Program-made: the position numbers and the translations under genes
Assembly: GCA_013178155.1 (NCBI GenBank)
Contig: JABLXH010000014.1
Location: forward strand, 1 to 64,000
Reading direction: 5' to 3'
Source: Armatimonadota bacterium
GTDB taxonomy: Bacteria > Armatimonadota > Zipacnadia > Zipacnadales > UBA11051
DNA length: 64,000 nt
In this document: piece by piece, positions 23,410-33,198 of the stretch
Layout: every line of letters starts with the position of its first letter
How positions within the stretch are numbered: position 1 is the stretch's first letter
The notes under the pieces: generated by a model
Told to the model about the DNA's origin: nothing
The model's input: the letters and a program-made list of their open reading frames with translations, nothing else
Databases searched by the model: none

Positions 23410-26169
23410 ATGGGATGCCGTTGTTCTCTGGTCATGCTGCTGGCGGGGGCGTTGGTGACCACTGCAGTTGCTGCAGAGCCCGTGATCCTGAAGGAGTGGC
23501 GGTTTGACACGCCGGGCGACCCCGAAGGCTGGAATAAGACCAACCACATCTCGGGCCTGACGGTTGCCGACGGCGCGCTGCAGGGCCAGATAGATGACTG
23601 GGACCCGTTTCTTGTCGGACCCCAGTTCGACCTGCCAGCAACGCCTTGGCAAGTGGTGGAGGTACGCCTGAAGACCGACGATGGTGGCAGTGGCGAGCTG
23701 TTTTGGACCAACACCACCGAGACCGAGTATGGCGGCTTCTCCCCTGGCAAGGAGACCGCCTTTCGCGTCATCGGCGATGGCCAGTGGCACGAGTACCGCA
23801 TCTACCCTTACTGGCAGGCGGAGGGCCGGATCATCATGATTCGGCTGGACTTCCCACGGGTGGAAGCGCCCGGCAGGACGTTCGCGGTGGACTGGGTGCG
23901 CATCGTGGACCTGGGGGCACAGGCGGTGACTACGACAACATCCTGGGACTTCAGCGAGGGCCCCGGGGGCTGGACGACACGCGGTCAGGGCACCATCGAG
24001 GCCACGGCGGACGGGCTGCGGTATCGCGCCCTGGGTGATGATTTCCAAATCGTCAGCCCGCCCCTGCAGGTGAGCCTGGAGGAGCAGATGTGCTTGTTCG
24101 CTCGGTTACGAGTGGCCAATGCCCCCCGTGGCGTGGCCCTGTGGGCGTCGGATGAGCACCCCGGTATCCGGCAGATGCGGTTCCGGCTCCGCGACGACAG
24201 CCGCTGGCATTGCTACAACCTCGACATGGCCGCTGATGGCTCCTGGTCGGGCAACGGAATGCTCGTGGGGCTATCGTTTCCGGCGGGCAGTAACGGGACG
24301 CTGAGGGCGCTGGCTATCGCGGACCGGCCCCAGGGGCCAGCGGATGTGGAGTTGGTGCATCTGGTTCCGGAGAACGCTCTCAACCGCGTCGGCCGGGACG
24401 TGCCGCTGGTGCTGGACCTGCAGAACCACGGTGGCGAGGCGGCCCGGGGCCTACACCTTGCGCGGGTTGAGGTGCCGAATGGAGTACGGGTGAGCAATCC
24501 GGGCGAAGCGTCTGAGGAGATCGAGCTGCCCGGGGGACAGAGTGGCAGCTACCGCCTGGTACTGCGGGCTGACCGTCCGGTCAGCGGGAGGGTGGCGGTG
24601 AGTCTCAGCGGGCCTGGTGCGCCGGACGGGCCTATCAGTTGTGAGCTGAATATAACCCCCGCGCTGAATCTGCCGCCCGCCGAGTATGTGCCGGAGCCGC
24701 AGCCGGTGCAGTCCGACTATGAGATCGGGGCCTTTTACTTCCCGGGCTGGCACTCGCCGGCGAGCTGGGAGCCTATCCGCCGGGTGGCGCCCATCCGCAA
24801 GCCGGTTCTCGGCTGGTATGACGAGAGCAATCCCGAGTGCGTGGACTGGCAGATCAAGTGGGCGGTGGAGAACGGCATTCAGGTCTTCTATGTGGACTGG
24901 TACTGGTCGGCCGGGGGCCAGAGCCTGGACCACTGGGTGAAAGCCTACATGCGAGCGCGTTACCGTCGCTACCTCAAGTGGTGTGTGATGTGGGCGAACC
25001 ACAACGCGCCCAACACCCACTCCGAGGCCGACCAGCGGGCCGTGACGCAGTGGTGGATAGACAACTACTTCAGCATGCCGGAGTACTACCGCATAGACGA
25101 CAAGCCGGTGGTCATCATGTGGGCGCCAGGGAACCTGGAGCGCGACATGGGCGGGCCGGAGGGCGCTAAGCGTCTGCTGGACATCTCGCAGGAGATGGCC
25201 AGAACGGCGGGCTACAAGGGCATCTACTTCGTGGCGATGTGCGGGGATAATGCTGAGTCCATCCAGCGGATGAAGGAACAGGGCTATGAGATGACCAGCA
25301 TCTACCACTACATGGGCGACGGCGGCAAGGCCAGGGACCCCCAGCATTTCACCTTCGACCTGGTGGCAGAGAGCAACTACGACTACTGGCGCAGCCTGCA
25401 GCGCATCGGCATCCTGCCGTTCCTGCCGAACCTGTCCACGGGCTGGGACTCCACACCGTGGCATGGCGATGCGGCGACGGCGATCACCGGCCGCACGGTG
25501 CCACTGTTCCGGCGCATCTGCGAGGACGCCAAGCGCTTCGCGGACGAGACCGGCATCCGGCGCCTGGCGCTGGCGCCGCTGAACGAATGGGGCGAGGGCT
25601 CCTATGCGGAGCCCAACCTGGAGTTTGGCTTCGGCATGTATGAGACCGTGCGCGAGGTCTTCTGCCGGAAACCGGCGGGAGGCTGGCCGCTGAACTACGG
25701 CCCTCAGGATGTGGGTCTTGGGCCATATGACTATCCGGCCATGACCGAGGGGCCGCGGACCTCATGGGACTTTAGCGATGGTGCTCAGGGCTGGGGGCCG
25801 AGCATGGGCATCAGTGACTTCCGCGCGGCTGATGGCGCGATCCATTTCACGACGGCCAGCGCGGACCCGGCCCTTGGCCTGGCGGGCTTCTCATTGAACG
25901 CCTGGAACCTGAAGCGGCTGACGCTGCGCATGAGGTTGGCGGGTTTGCCGGACAAAGCCGATTCCGCGCAGCTATTCTGGACCAGCGGGACGAACTACAC
26001 GGAGGCTCTCAGCGTGCGCTTCCCCCTGTTCCGCGACGGGCAGTGGCATAACTACGTGGTAGACCTGGGGGCCAACAAGCGCTGGCGGGGGATAGTGCGC
26101 GGCTTCCGGTTCGATCCGTGCAGCGCCCAGGGTGTGCGGGTGAGTGTGGATGAGGTGCGCTTTGACTGA
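23410..26169 (+). CDS. Secreted GH99/WbsX-like glycosidase with repeated carbohydrate-binding modules
   Basis: A protein of 919 residues. The ATG at 23410 has GGAGGG seven bases upstream and opens a signal peptide (SLVMLLAGALVTTAVA). Two related beta-sandwich modules of about 140 residues begin with WRFDTPGDPEGW and SWDFSEGPGGW, and a third copy (SWDFSDGAQGW) ends the protein. Between them, from about residue 440, is the WbsX/GH99-like barrel (GAFYFPGWHSPASW, FYVDWYW, CVMWANHNAP, PVVIMWAPGN, APLNEWGEGSYAEP). WbsX-type domains occur in polysaccharide-processing loci, and the GH99/GH71 clan acts on alpha-mannans and alpha-glucans. First gene of a three-gene operon with two BNR propellers. Confidence 0.82.
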   Translation: MGCRCSLVMLLAGALVTTAVAAEPVILKEWRFDTPGDPEGWNKTNHISGLTVADGALQGQIDDWDPFLVGPQFDLPATPWQVVEVRLKTDDGGSGELFWTNTTETEYGGFSPGKETAFRVIGDGQWHEYRIYPYWQAEGRIIMIRLDFPRVEAPGRTFAVDWVRIVDLGAQAVTTTTSWDFSEGPGGWTTRGQGTIEATADGLRYRALGDDFQIVSPPLQVSLEEQMCLFARLRVANAPRGVALWASDEHPGIRQMRFRLRDDSRWHCYNLDMAADGSWSGNGMLVGLSFPAGSNGTLRALAIADRPQGPADVELVHLVPENALNRVGRDVPLVLDLQNHGGEAARGLHLARVEVPNGVRVSNPGEASEEIELPGGQSGSYRLVLRADRPVSGRVAVSLSGPGAPDGPISCELNITPALNLPPAEYVPEPQPVQSDYEIGAFYFPGWHSPASWEPIRRVAPIRKPVLGWYDESNPECVDWQIKWAVENGIQVFYVDWYWSAGGQSLDHWVKAYMRARYRRYLKWCVMWANHNAPNTHSEADQRAVTQWWIDNYFSMPEYYRIDDKPVVIMWAPGNLERDMGGPEGAKRLLDISQEMARTAGYKGIYFVAMCGDNAESIQRMKEQGYEMTSIYHYMGDGGKARDPQHFTFDLVAESNYDYWRSLQRIGILPFLPNLSTGWDSTPWHGDAATAITGRTVPLFRRICEDAKRFADETGIRRLALAPLNEWGEGSYAEPNLEFGFGMYETVREVFCRKPAGGWPLNYGPQDVGLGPYDYPAMTEGPRTSWDFSDGAQGWGPSMGISDFRAADGAIHFTTASADPALGLAGFSLNAWNLKRLTLRMRLAGLPDKADSAQLFWTSGTNYTEALSVRFPLFRDGQWHNYVVDLGANKRWRGIVRGFRFDPCSAQGVRVSVDEVRFD

Positions 26170-26208
26170 ACTATCCGGACGCGCCGACAGTGCGTAAGGA
26201 GGGTAGCC

Positions 26209-27111
26209 ATGCTTGAAGTTTGCCGTATCTGGGACGCCGCGCCGCACAATGCCTTCACGGACCTGCTCTGGCATGACGGATGCTGGTGGTGTGTGTTTCG
26301 GGAGGGACAGGACCACGTTTCAGACGACGGCGCGCTGCGAGTCATCACGTCGGACGACGGCGGGGTCTGGGAGTCTGCGGCACTGCTGACGTGGGAGGGC
26401 GGCGATCTGCGTGATGCCAAGATCTGCGTGACGCCCAGCGGAGAGTTGATGCTGGGTGGAGCCGTGCGGTTTGGCCAGGAGCCTCCGTGGACCTTTCAGT
26501 CGGTGGCATACTTCTCGCAGGACGGCCGCTCATGGAGCGAGCCGGTCTTCATCGGCGATGAGCAGTTCTGGCTGTGGCGCACCACCTGGCATCAGGGCAT
26601 CGCCTATACCTTCGGCTATGGCTGTGCAGAGGACAACCGGTTCCTGCGGCTGTACTGCAGCCGTGATGGAAGGAGCTTCGACACGCTGGTCGAGCGGATC
26701 GAGCTCGGAAGCTACCCCAACGAGACGCAGATTGTTTTCGGGCCGGACAGCACCGCCTACTGCCTGCTGCGCCGCGATCCCGAGCACGGCATGATCGGGG
26801 TGGCGAGCGCACCCTATACGGACTGGGAATGGCTGGACCTGGGGGTGCGGATCGGCGGCCCGGCGCTGGCCATGCTACCCGATGGGCGTCTGGTGGCTTG
26901 CGTGCGGCGGTACTACGACCCCGAATACCGGACGGCGCTGGGGTGGGTGGATCCCGAAGCGGGCACCTACGAGGAGTTCCTGGAACTGCCATCGGGCGGA
27001 GACACGAGCTACGCGGGGCTGGTCTATCGCGAGGAGCGGCTCTGGGTCAGCTACTACTCGTCTCACGAGGAGAAGACGTGTATCTACCTGGCAAAGGTGG
27101 AGCTGCCTTGA
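26209..27111 (+). CDS. Sialidase-like BNR six-bladed propeller protein
   Basis: A protein of 300 residues, preceded by AAGGAGGG. Asp-box-like repeats are spaced about 50-70 residues apart (SDDGGVWESA, SQDGRSWSEP, SRDGRSFDTL), with PNETQIVFG and RIGGPALAMLPDGRLVAC filling later blades, which fits a sialidase-fold beta propeller. There is no obvious signal peptide, so it may act in the cytoplasm on imported glycans. True sialidase activity is not shown: the arginine triad cannot be identified with certainty. The next gene begins within its stop codon. Confidence 0.78.
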   Translation: MLEVCRIWDAAPHNAFTDLLWHDGCWWCVFREGQDHVSDDGALRVITSDDGGVWESAALLTWEGGDLRDAKICVTPSGELMLGGAVRFGQEPPWTFQSVAYFSQDGRSWSEPVFIGDEQFWLWRTTWHQGIAYTFGYGCAEDNRFLRLYCSRDGRSFDTLVERIELGSYPNETQIVFGPDSTAYCLLRRDPEHGMIGVASAPYTDWEWLDLGVRIGGPALAMLPDGRLVACVRRYYDPEYRTALGWVDPEAGTYEEFLELPSGGDTSYAGLVYREERLWVSYYSSHEEKTCIYLAKVELP

Positions 27112-28331
27112 GGGTGGCGCCCATGGGCGCTGTGGCCGCGCTGTTGGCGGCTTGCGCACTCAGCAGCGCGGAGGAGCGGCCTGTGAGCGAGATCATCACC
27201 CACACGGGTGTGCCCGAGACCGGCCATACCTGGGGTTACAGCTCGCCCAAGGCGCTCTACGACGGCGAGCGGGTCTATGCGGTCTCGCTGCACGGGCCGG
27301 ACATGTATAACGCCCATATGCAACTGCACTGGCGCGACGCGGCAGGCTGGCATGAGGGGGCAAAGCTGGAGCCCGTCTACCAGCCGGCGACGATGCTGTT
27401 GGACGGTGCGGGGCACATCAACGTCTTCTGCACGGGACCGGGCACCCGGGCCTACCACTGGCGCAGCGTGCGGCCGCATGACGTGACGGCCTTTGTTGAG
27501 GTCGAGTTGCCGCAGCCGGAGTTGTTCCGCTTTGGCTACCTGGGAGTAGGCACCGACAGCCGGCAGATGGCCCTGGCGGGGCTCGACGGGGGCTACAACC
27601 TGTGGCTGGTTACCAGGGCGTCGCCGGACGCGGCGTGGAGTGAGGCCTGCCGACTGGCCGAGGGCAAGACCGGGCTGCCCACGGGCAACGATGCGGCCTG
27701 CTATCCGATTGTCATGCCCGCGGGCGAACAGGTGCACCTCGTCTACAGCATGTGCCCCGACGGTAGCGTGCACAACACCTACAACCGGGTCATCTATGCC
27801 TGTTTCGACCCACGGGAGAGACGCATTGTCCGGCAGGACATGATCGCCGAGAGCCCGGCGGGCATCGTCACCTATGGCCTGGACGCCCTGCGCGCCCCGG
27901 ATGGCACGGTGTATGCGCTGTATATGGGGCACATCCACGCCTACGGCGACAAGCCCGAGGGCGAGGACGCGCTAAAGGGGCTCTATCTGGCCACGCTGCC
28001 GCCGGGCGGGCAATGGACCACGGTGCGGGTGACGGACAGCACCGGGACGGCGCAACTCTTCCTGGCGCCGGATGGCAGGCTGCACGTGATCGAGAGTCGC
28101 TACGAGGGGGCGCGGGACCATGTCAGCAACGATGGCGGGCAGACCTTCCGGCTCGTAGAGGGGCCCATCGGCCCGGGGCCGGCGGGCTTTCTCTATGTCA
28201 TCAAGGGCAACTCCGGCAGTGTGGTGGACGGGGTGGTGCGGGCGGTGCAATCAGCGGCGAACATAGTCGATGGCAAGCTCGTGGACTACCGGCTGGAATA
28301 CCTCGAATGGAGGCCACGAAGTGACGGGTGA
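27108..28331 (+). CDS. BNR-4 repeat propeller lipoprotein
   Basis: A protein of 407 residues if TTG 27108 is the start. That codon overlaps the previous stop (TTGA) and has AGGTGGAG five bases upstream, giving MRVAPMGAVAALLAAC with a lipobox (LAAC). The ATG at 27123, with GAGGGTGG before it, is the alternative and removes the only positive charge of the signal. The body matches BNR-repeat family 4: TWGYSSPKALYDGERVY, HLVYSMCPDG, DALRAPDGTVYALYMGH and YEGARDHVSNDGG. Such proteins accompany ulvan, pectin and other polysaccharide lyases. Last gene of the GH99-like operon. Confidence 0.8.
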   Translation: MRVAPMGAVAALLAACALSSAEERPVSEIITHTGVPETGHTWGYSSPKALYDGERVYAVSLHGPDMYNAHMQLHWRDAAGWHEGAKLEPVYQPATMLLDGAGHINVFCTGPGTRAYHWRSVRPHDVTAFVEVELPQPELFRFGYLGVGTDSRQMALAGLDGGYNLWLVTRASPDAAWSEACRLAEGKTGLPTGNDAACYPIVMPAGEQVHLVYSMCPDGSVHNTYNRVIYACFDPRERRIVRQDMIAESPAGIVTYGLDALRAPDGTVYALYMGHIHAYGDKPEGEDALKGLYLATLPPGGQWTTVRVTDSTGTAQLFLAPDGRLHVIESRYEGARDHVSNDGGQTFRLVEGPIGPGPAGFLYVIKGNSGSVVDGVVRAVQSAANIVDGKLVDYRLEYLEWRPRSDG

Positions 28332-28474
28332 CAGGACCCACGGCCCGCAGTCAAGGAGCAGCTTTGACCAACGCTTAACGTGGGCTCAGCGTCTCTTTAG
28401 TCGTGACGCGCTTGAATGGCGAGCGATGACGCAACATTTGCACTCGACAACACAGCAACTACTGGCGCTTTGTC

Positions 28475-29233
28475 ATGGGGATCACCTCTCGAGCAGTGCT
28501 CTCGCTGGTTACAACGCTATGTGCGGCCGCCGCCCTGGCGCAACCCCTCGTGGATGCGGAGCCGGTTGCAGCTTCCACCCTTGACCCAAGTACCATTGCA
28601 GCCACGGATCGCTGGTTCGCCCAGTACATGACCCACGCCAAACCCCTGGGGGAGACGGGTGCCGACCTGGGCAACTTCATTGGTGGGACGTGGGGTCATG
28701 TACTCATCTGCGCTGCCGTGTGGCAGGGTAGGGAACACATCTCACCGGACTTCAATCGCCAAGCGGGGCGGGCTCTGCTGACCAACGCCGTGCTGACCGG
28801 CAGCATCAAGCGACTGGTTGGTCGGCGCCGTCCCGACAACAGCACCGATACCTCATGGCCTTCCGGGCACACCAGCAGCACCGTTGCCGCGCTGACGGTT
28901 CTGGAAGCCCACCTGGGCCACGGCGCGTTGAAACGTTTGCCTCTGATGGCTGTCGGAGCCACGGTCGCCTTGTCAAGAATCCAGCACAACCGGCACTGGC
29001 TCTCCGATACCCTGGCCGGAGCGGCCCTGGGCTATGCCTGCGGGCGAGCAGCATGCGGCAAGATCAGCGACGAGACCCTGGCACTGACCGGCGGGATGGT
29101 GTTGGCCCTGGGGGCTCTGGTACAGGACGCCGAGGCCCATCCCAACCGCAAGAGCCAGTCCGGGCCCAGGCTACTTTTCTCGGGTTCACCCTCGCCGGCC
29201 AAGAGCCTGACCCTCTGGCACACCGATTTCTGA
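28475..29233 (+). CDS. PAP2-family phosphatase
   Basis: A protein of 252 residues with a signal peptide (SRAVLSLVTTLCAAAALA). The three phosphatase motifs are complete: K112-x6-RP (KRLVGRRRP), PSGH (129-132) and SRx5HxxxD (167-178, SRIQHNRHWLSD). PAP2 enzymes dephosphorylate lipids such as undecaprenyl pyrophosphate or phosphatidic acid in the outer leaflet of the inner membrane. The coding sequence and its leader look less GC-biased than the flanking genes. The ATG has no strong ribosome site, so the start is less sure than the domain call. Confidence 0.85.
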   Translation: MGITSRAVLSLVTTLCAAAALAQPLVDAEPVAASTLDPSTIAATDRWFAQYMTHAKPLGETGADLGNFIGGTWGHVLICAAVWQGREHISPDFNRQAGRALLTNAVLTGSIKRLVGRRRPDNSTDTSWPSGHTSSTVAALTVLEAHLGHGALKRLPLMAVGATVALSRIQHNRHWLSDTLAGAALGYACGRAACGKISDETLALTGGMVLALGALVQDAEAHPNRKSQSGPRLLFSGSPSPAKSLTLWHTDF

Positions 29234-29344
29234 ACCTCTTCGCCCTCACTGCAGGCCCCTGACCCTGGCCTGGCGAAGTCCCTCGAGACGTGGCGCTCCA
29301 TGGTGCCACATCTGTGCGCGTGACCCCCGGAGAAGGTGAGTGCT

Positions 29345-30313
29345 ATGCCCGGCGACTGCACGACCAACTGGGCCGCGACCCACGGCGAGCCCTGCGTGAG
29401 CTTGCGGCCGTATCATCTTCTGTGTCTGTTCTGCCTCAAGGGCGGGGGCGAACCACCGGACCGGATCGAATGGCGGATGGATGACATCCTGCGGCTCATC
29501 GAGCAGGACCGCAATCTGCTGATTACCCTGGAGACGGCCTTCAACTGCATGGGTGGGCCGACGAACCAGCCAGTGCTCTACGATCCGGCGACCCGCCGCA
29601 AGGACTTGCAGGTGCTGCAACGGCTGAATCTGGCGCCCGGTGATACGCGCCCGGCGCACTGGATGCTGCGGGATTATATCCCGCGGTACGTGCCAGACCT
29701 CCGGGGCATCTGCGACCTGGGTGGCGAGACCGGTCCGGCGTGGCGGGAGTGTCCCGTCTGTCGGACCGGAGCCTACCAGCGAGGGCTGGCCGCAGGGGTT
29801 GTGCCCCTGCATGACCCGGAGCTCATGGCCTGCCGCAAGGCCGAGTCCTGCGCCGTCATCGAGAGCGCGGAACGGTTGCGCATCCGGCCGCACCATCTGC
29901 TCTGCATCACCTGCTTCTGGGGCACCGGCACTGATGCGCCGATTGCGGCCGACAACCTGTGGGAGCCGCTGGTGCGGATGCGTGACAACCCGGACATCGA
30001 GGTGGAGCTGGTAGAGGGCGCCTGCATGGTCTGTCCGCCCTGCCACGGGTGGGATCCGGAGCGTGACATCTGCGATACTCTTTGTGGGCTGCGGGACCGC
30101 CTGAAGGACCTCAATGTGTTGCAGGCACTGGGGCTGGCGCCCGGGGATGTGCGCACCGCACGGGAGCTTTATGACCTCATCTGGGAGCGCATCACTGACA
30201 TACGGGCCATCTGCGGCAACATGAACCCGGATGTGCTGGAGTGGAGCGACTGTGCCGGGACCCGGGACGGCCGGCTGGCGAAGGCCCGCGAGCGGGGTCG
30301 TTTCTGCGGCTGA
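29345..30313 (+). CDS. Tandem DUF1284-like cysteine-rich protein
   Basis: A protein of 322 residues; the ATG at 29345 follows GGAGAAGG. The signature RPxHLLC of DUF1284 occurs twice, LRPYHLLCLFC (about residue 20) and IRPHHLLCITC (about residue 180). Each copy is followed by a similar layout: a run of acidic helix, then CPxC-type cysteines, then LKDLNVLQALGLAPGD, which matches LQVLQRLNLAPGD in the first copy. The protein is thus an internal duplication. DUF1284 members are possible iron-sulfur or metal-binding proteins of unknown function. Eighteen cysteines in a cytoplasmic protein support metal binding. It lies 21 bases upstream of the DUF6259-like gene. Confidence 0.75.
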   Translation: MPGDCTTNWAATHGEPCVSLRPYHLLCLFCLKGGGEPPDRIEWRMDDILRLIEQDRNLLITLETAFNCMGGPTNQPVLYDPATRRKDLQVLQRLNLAPGDTRPAHWMLRDYIPRYVPDLRGICDLGGETGPAWRECPVCRTGAYQRGLAAGVVPLHDPELMACRKAESCAVIESAERLRIRPHHLLCITCFWGTGTDAPIAADNLWEPLVRMRDNPDIEVELVEGACMVCPPCHGWDPERDICDTLCGLRDRLKDLNVLQALGLAPGDVRTARELYDLIWERITDIRAICGNMNPDVLEWSDCAGTRDGRLAKARERGRFCG

Positions 30314-30334
30314 ACGGGGAGGGGACACGGACCG

Positions 30335-33145
30335 ATGAGAGCGCTGCTGGCGGGTGTTGTCCTGCTGGTGCTGGGAGGCGGTCCTCCCGTCTGGGGCGCG
30401 GTGACGGTCAGTGGCAGCGGGGCCCAGGTCGTCCTCCGCGACGAGGACCTCGTGGTGCGGTTGGACAATGGTGCTGGCTGTCACGTGACCCAGGTCTCGG
30501 TGGGTGACCTGGCCCTCCTGCGCGGAGCGCGGGTGCTGTGGAGCGCGGAACTGCGCGACCGCCAGGGGCACCGGGCGCAGACCGACAGTGGAGCCGCGGC
30601 GGCCGAGGTTGCCGCGGATGGCGACACGGCGGAGCTACTTTGGTCAGGACTGCGCCTGTCCGGCGACGCGACGCTCGGTGTCAGGGTGCGTCTTCTGTTT
30701 GTGCCCGAGGAGCGGCGGATCGAGTGGACCATCGAGTTCATCGGACTTGCCCCCGGCTGGAGCCTCTATCGCTATGTGTTCCCCTGTCTGAGCCTGGCGG
30801 CCGAGAAGGGCAATGACTGCGCGCTGCTGGAGCCCTGTGACTGGGGCACCCTCACCCGTGACCCCCTGCGCCAGCTCAACACGAACTACTGGCGCGTCTA
30901 CCCGCGCTGCAGCCTGAACATGCAGGTGCACGGGTTGCAGCGGGGCGACCGAATGGTCTACCTGGGCTGCCATGATCCGCGGGCGCGAACGAAGGAGTTT
31001 GTGTTGGAGGCAGATGCCGGAGCAGAGGCCCTGGAATACGCCGTCCTGCAGGGCACGCGGCTGCAATACGGTGGCGACTATGCTCAGGAGTACCCCTTTG
31101 TGCTGCAAGTGCTGGCAGGGGACTGGTATGATGCGGCGCAGGTCTACCGGCGGTGGGCGCTGACGGCGCCATGGACCTGGCGTGGCCCGCTCAGCGCCGG
31201 AACCAAGACGCCGCGCCGGTTCCTGGAGACACCGCTCGTGCTCATGCGCCTGGGCGAGGAGTCCATCAACCCGGGGTTTCTGGCGGATTGGATGATCCGC
31301 ACCCGGGACTGGCTCGGCGCTCCGGCGGTGTGCCATTACTACAACTGGCACCAGAACTTCGGCGAGATGACCATTGCCGCCTATCCCGAGTACTTCCCGG
31401 CCGTGCCGGGGTTCCGTCAGGCGGTAGAGCGGATGGAGCGGGCGGGTATCGTGGTGATGCCCTATCTCAATGCCCGACTGTGGCGTACGGACTTCGCCAG
31501 TTGGCGGGAGCTGGGGCAGCGGGCAGCGGTGAAGGACGCCTATGGTCAGCGCCATGACGAAGTGTATGTGGGCATACCGACAGCCGTAATGAACCCTGCC
31601 AGCCGGCTGTGGCAGTGGGTACTGGGTGAACTGGCGCTGCGGATCGTGGACACGGGCTGTGGCGCGGTGTACCTGGACCAGTTGGCCGAGACGCAGCCCT
31701 ATGCCAGCTTCGACCCGGACCACCCTCACGCTCCGGGGGAGAGTGGGGCCTGGGTGCAAGGGTACTGGCAGATCCTGGAACGGATCCGGGGTGAAGGGAG
31801 AGCGATCAGGCCGGAGCTGGTCATCACGGCGGAGGGCAACGCGGAACCCTATATCGCCGGCGTGGACGGCTTTCTGACGGGCAATCTCAATGCGCCCAAC
31901 AGCGTGCCGCTGTATACGGCGGTGTACCATGACTACGTGACCTGTTTCGGGCGCTATGTCATGGCCGAGGACTTCCCGCTGCCAGGCGCGATGCTGGCCA
32001 AGTTCGGCGAGCAGTTCGTCTTTGGGGCGCAGTTTGGCTGGTCCAACGGCTTCCTGGAGCAGGTGCTGAAGGAGGACAATCCCGACGCCTTATGCCTAAG
32101 AGAGATGGCAAGACTGCGGGCTTCCCATGCGGACTTGCTGGCGCTGGGAAGAATGCTGCGGCCGCTGGACCTGAAGGGGCAGGTGCCGACGGTTGAGCGG
32201 CAGTGGATCGCCTGGGATCATCCGGTGACGGTGCAGCTCCCGGAGGTGCTCAACAGCGTGTGGCAGGGGCCCGACGGCACCGTTGGAGTGCTGCTGCTGA
32301 ACCTGGGGTCACAGCCACACACGTTGCGGATCGCGTTGCCGCCGGGCGAGTATCCGGTGGCGGCCGGTGCGGGACAGTGGGAGGTGACGGTGCCGGCCCT
32401 GTCGCCTCGCCTGCTGACCTGCCAGGGCGTTGTGCCGGCCACCGTGGCGCCGCCAGCGCCGCCGGTGTATGACCTGCTGGGCTACGACCGGACTGATCCC
32501 GCAATGCGAAGCACGTGGCCCTTCGCCATCCCGACGGACCTGGCCGATTCGGCCTCGTCCAGCGGTTTTCCCTATCGTTACGAGGGAGACGAGTTGCCGG
32601 GGAAGGCACGGCCGAGCTGGCTGGCCCTGGGGCCGGGCGCGGATGAACCCGAGCGGGTGACGGCGGTCAGGGGAGGTGTGCTGCACTTTGACACTCTTAG
32701 TGCACCGCTGCCTGGAGCGACGCTCTTGCGGATTCCGCGGGGGCCGTACTGGCAGGTGGACCGCCAGTTGGGCTATACCGTGGAGGCCCGGCTGCGAGTT
32801 GTGGCCACCAGTGGTGACCCACACTTTGGTTTCTGGCTGGAGGCGCACAACGAGCAGACCATGATCACGCTGCAGGTGCACCCGGACCGGATTGAGGCGG
32901 CCGGCAATCCTGACCTGGCAGCGGACATGGCGACGGCGCTGCGGACACTGCGATTGGTCGCGTTACCGGGCGGGCGAGGGTTTCGCGTCTACCTTGACGG
33001 GGAGGCACAAAGCCCGGACCTGCAGGGCGTTGGAGGACTACCCTACAACTCCGGGATCGCGTTTGGCACCGGAGCCAGCGCCGGGAGGGTGAGGGCGGAG
33101 GTGGACTACATACGGTTCCACCCCGGAGCGGCGCTGGCTCCCTGA
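30335..33145 (+). CDS. Secreted DUF6259-like TIM-barrel glycosidase
   Basis: A protein of 936 residues with a signal peptide (RALLAGVVLLVLGGGPPVWG) and GGGGAGGGG before the ATG. Residues 25-280 are a beta-sandwich supersandwich. A TIM barrel follows: YYNWHQNFGEMTIAAYPEYFP, RAGIVVMPYLNARLW, GCGAVYLDQLAE and ELVITAEGNAEPYI. The last is a candidate catalytic Glu and YLDQ a candidate Asp. A small beta domain and a C-terminal lectin-like sandwich end the protein. Members are common in polysaccharide-degrading uncultured bacteria, and their substrate is unknown. The architecture is similar in outline to the truncated gene at the left edge. Confidence 0.78.
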   Translation: MRALLAGVVLLVLGGGPPVWGAVTVSGSGAQVVLRDEDLVVRLDNGAGCHVTQVSVGDLALLRGARVLWSAELRDRQGHRAQTDSGAAAAEVAADGDTAELLWSGLRLSGDATLGVRVRLLFVPEERRIEWTIEFIGLAPGWSLYRYVFPCLSLAAEKGNDCALLEPCDWGTLTRDPLRQLNTNYWRVYPRCSLNMQVHGLQRGDRMVYLGCHDPRARTKEFVLEADAGAEALEYAVLQGTRLQYGGDYAQEYPFVLQVLAGDWYDAAQVYRRWALTAPWTWRGPLSAGTKTPRRFLETPLVLMRLGEESINPGFLADWMIRTRDWLGAPAVCHYYNWHQNFGEMTIAAYPEYFPAVPGFRQAVERMERAGIVVMPYLNARLWRTDFASWRELGQRAAVKDAYGQRHDEVYVGIPTAVMNPASRLWQWVLGELALRIVDTGCGAVYLDQLAETQPYASFDPDHPHAPGESGAWVQGYWQILERIRGEGRAIRPELVITAEGNAEPYIAGVDGFLTGNLNAPNSVPLYTAVYHDYVTCFGRYVMAEDFPLPGAMLAKFGEQFVFGAQFGWSNGFLEQVLKEDNPDALCLREMARLRASHADLLALGRMLRPLDLKGQVPTVERQWIAWDHPVTVQLPEVLNSVWQGPDGTVGVLLLNLGSQPHTLRIALPPGEYPVAAGAGQWEVTVPALSPRLLTCQGVVPATVAPPAPPVYDLLGYDRTDPAMRSTWPFAIPTDLADSASSSGFPYRYEGDELPGKARPSWLALGPGADEPERVTAVRGGVLHFDTLSAPLPGATLLRIPRGPYWQVDRQLGYTVEARLRVVATSGDPHFGFWLEAHNEQTMITLQVHPDRIEAAGNPDLAADMATALRTLRLVALPGGRGFRVYLDGEAQSPDLQGVGGLPYNSGIAFGTGASAGRVRAEVDYIRFHPGAALAP

Positions 33146-33198
33146 CCGCGGGTCATGACGACAACCACGGAGCAGCCCTTCGCCATGCGGCTGACAGG

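Noticed and set aside
24451-25464. 337-codon antisense frame in the GH99-like gene
   Set aside because: Mirror of a GC-rich coding region without start signals or motifs.
29246-30571. 441-codon antisense frame over the DUF1284-like gene
   Set aside because: Runs across two real genes and their intergenic region; composition typical of antisense shadows.
30644-31930. 428-codon antisense frame in the DUF6259-like gene
   Set aside because: No ribosome site or motif; opposite strand has a full signal-peptide enzyme.
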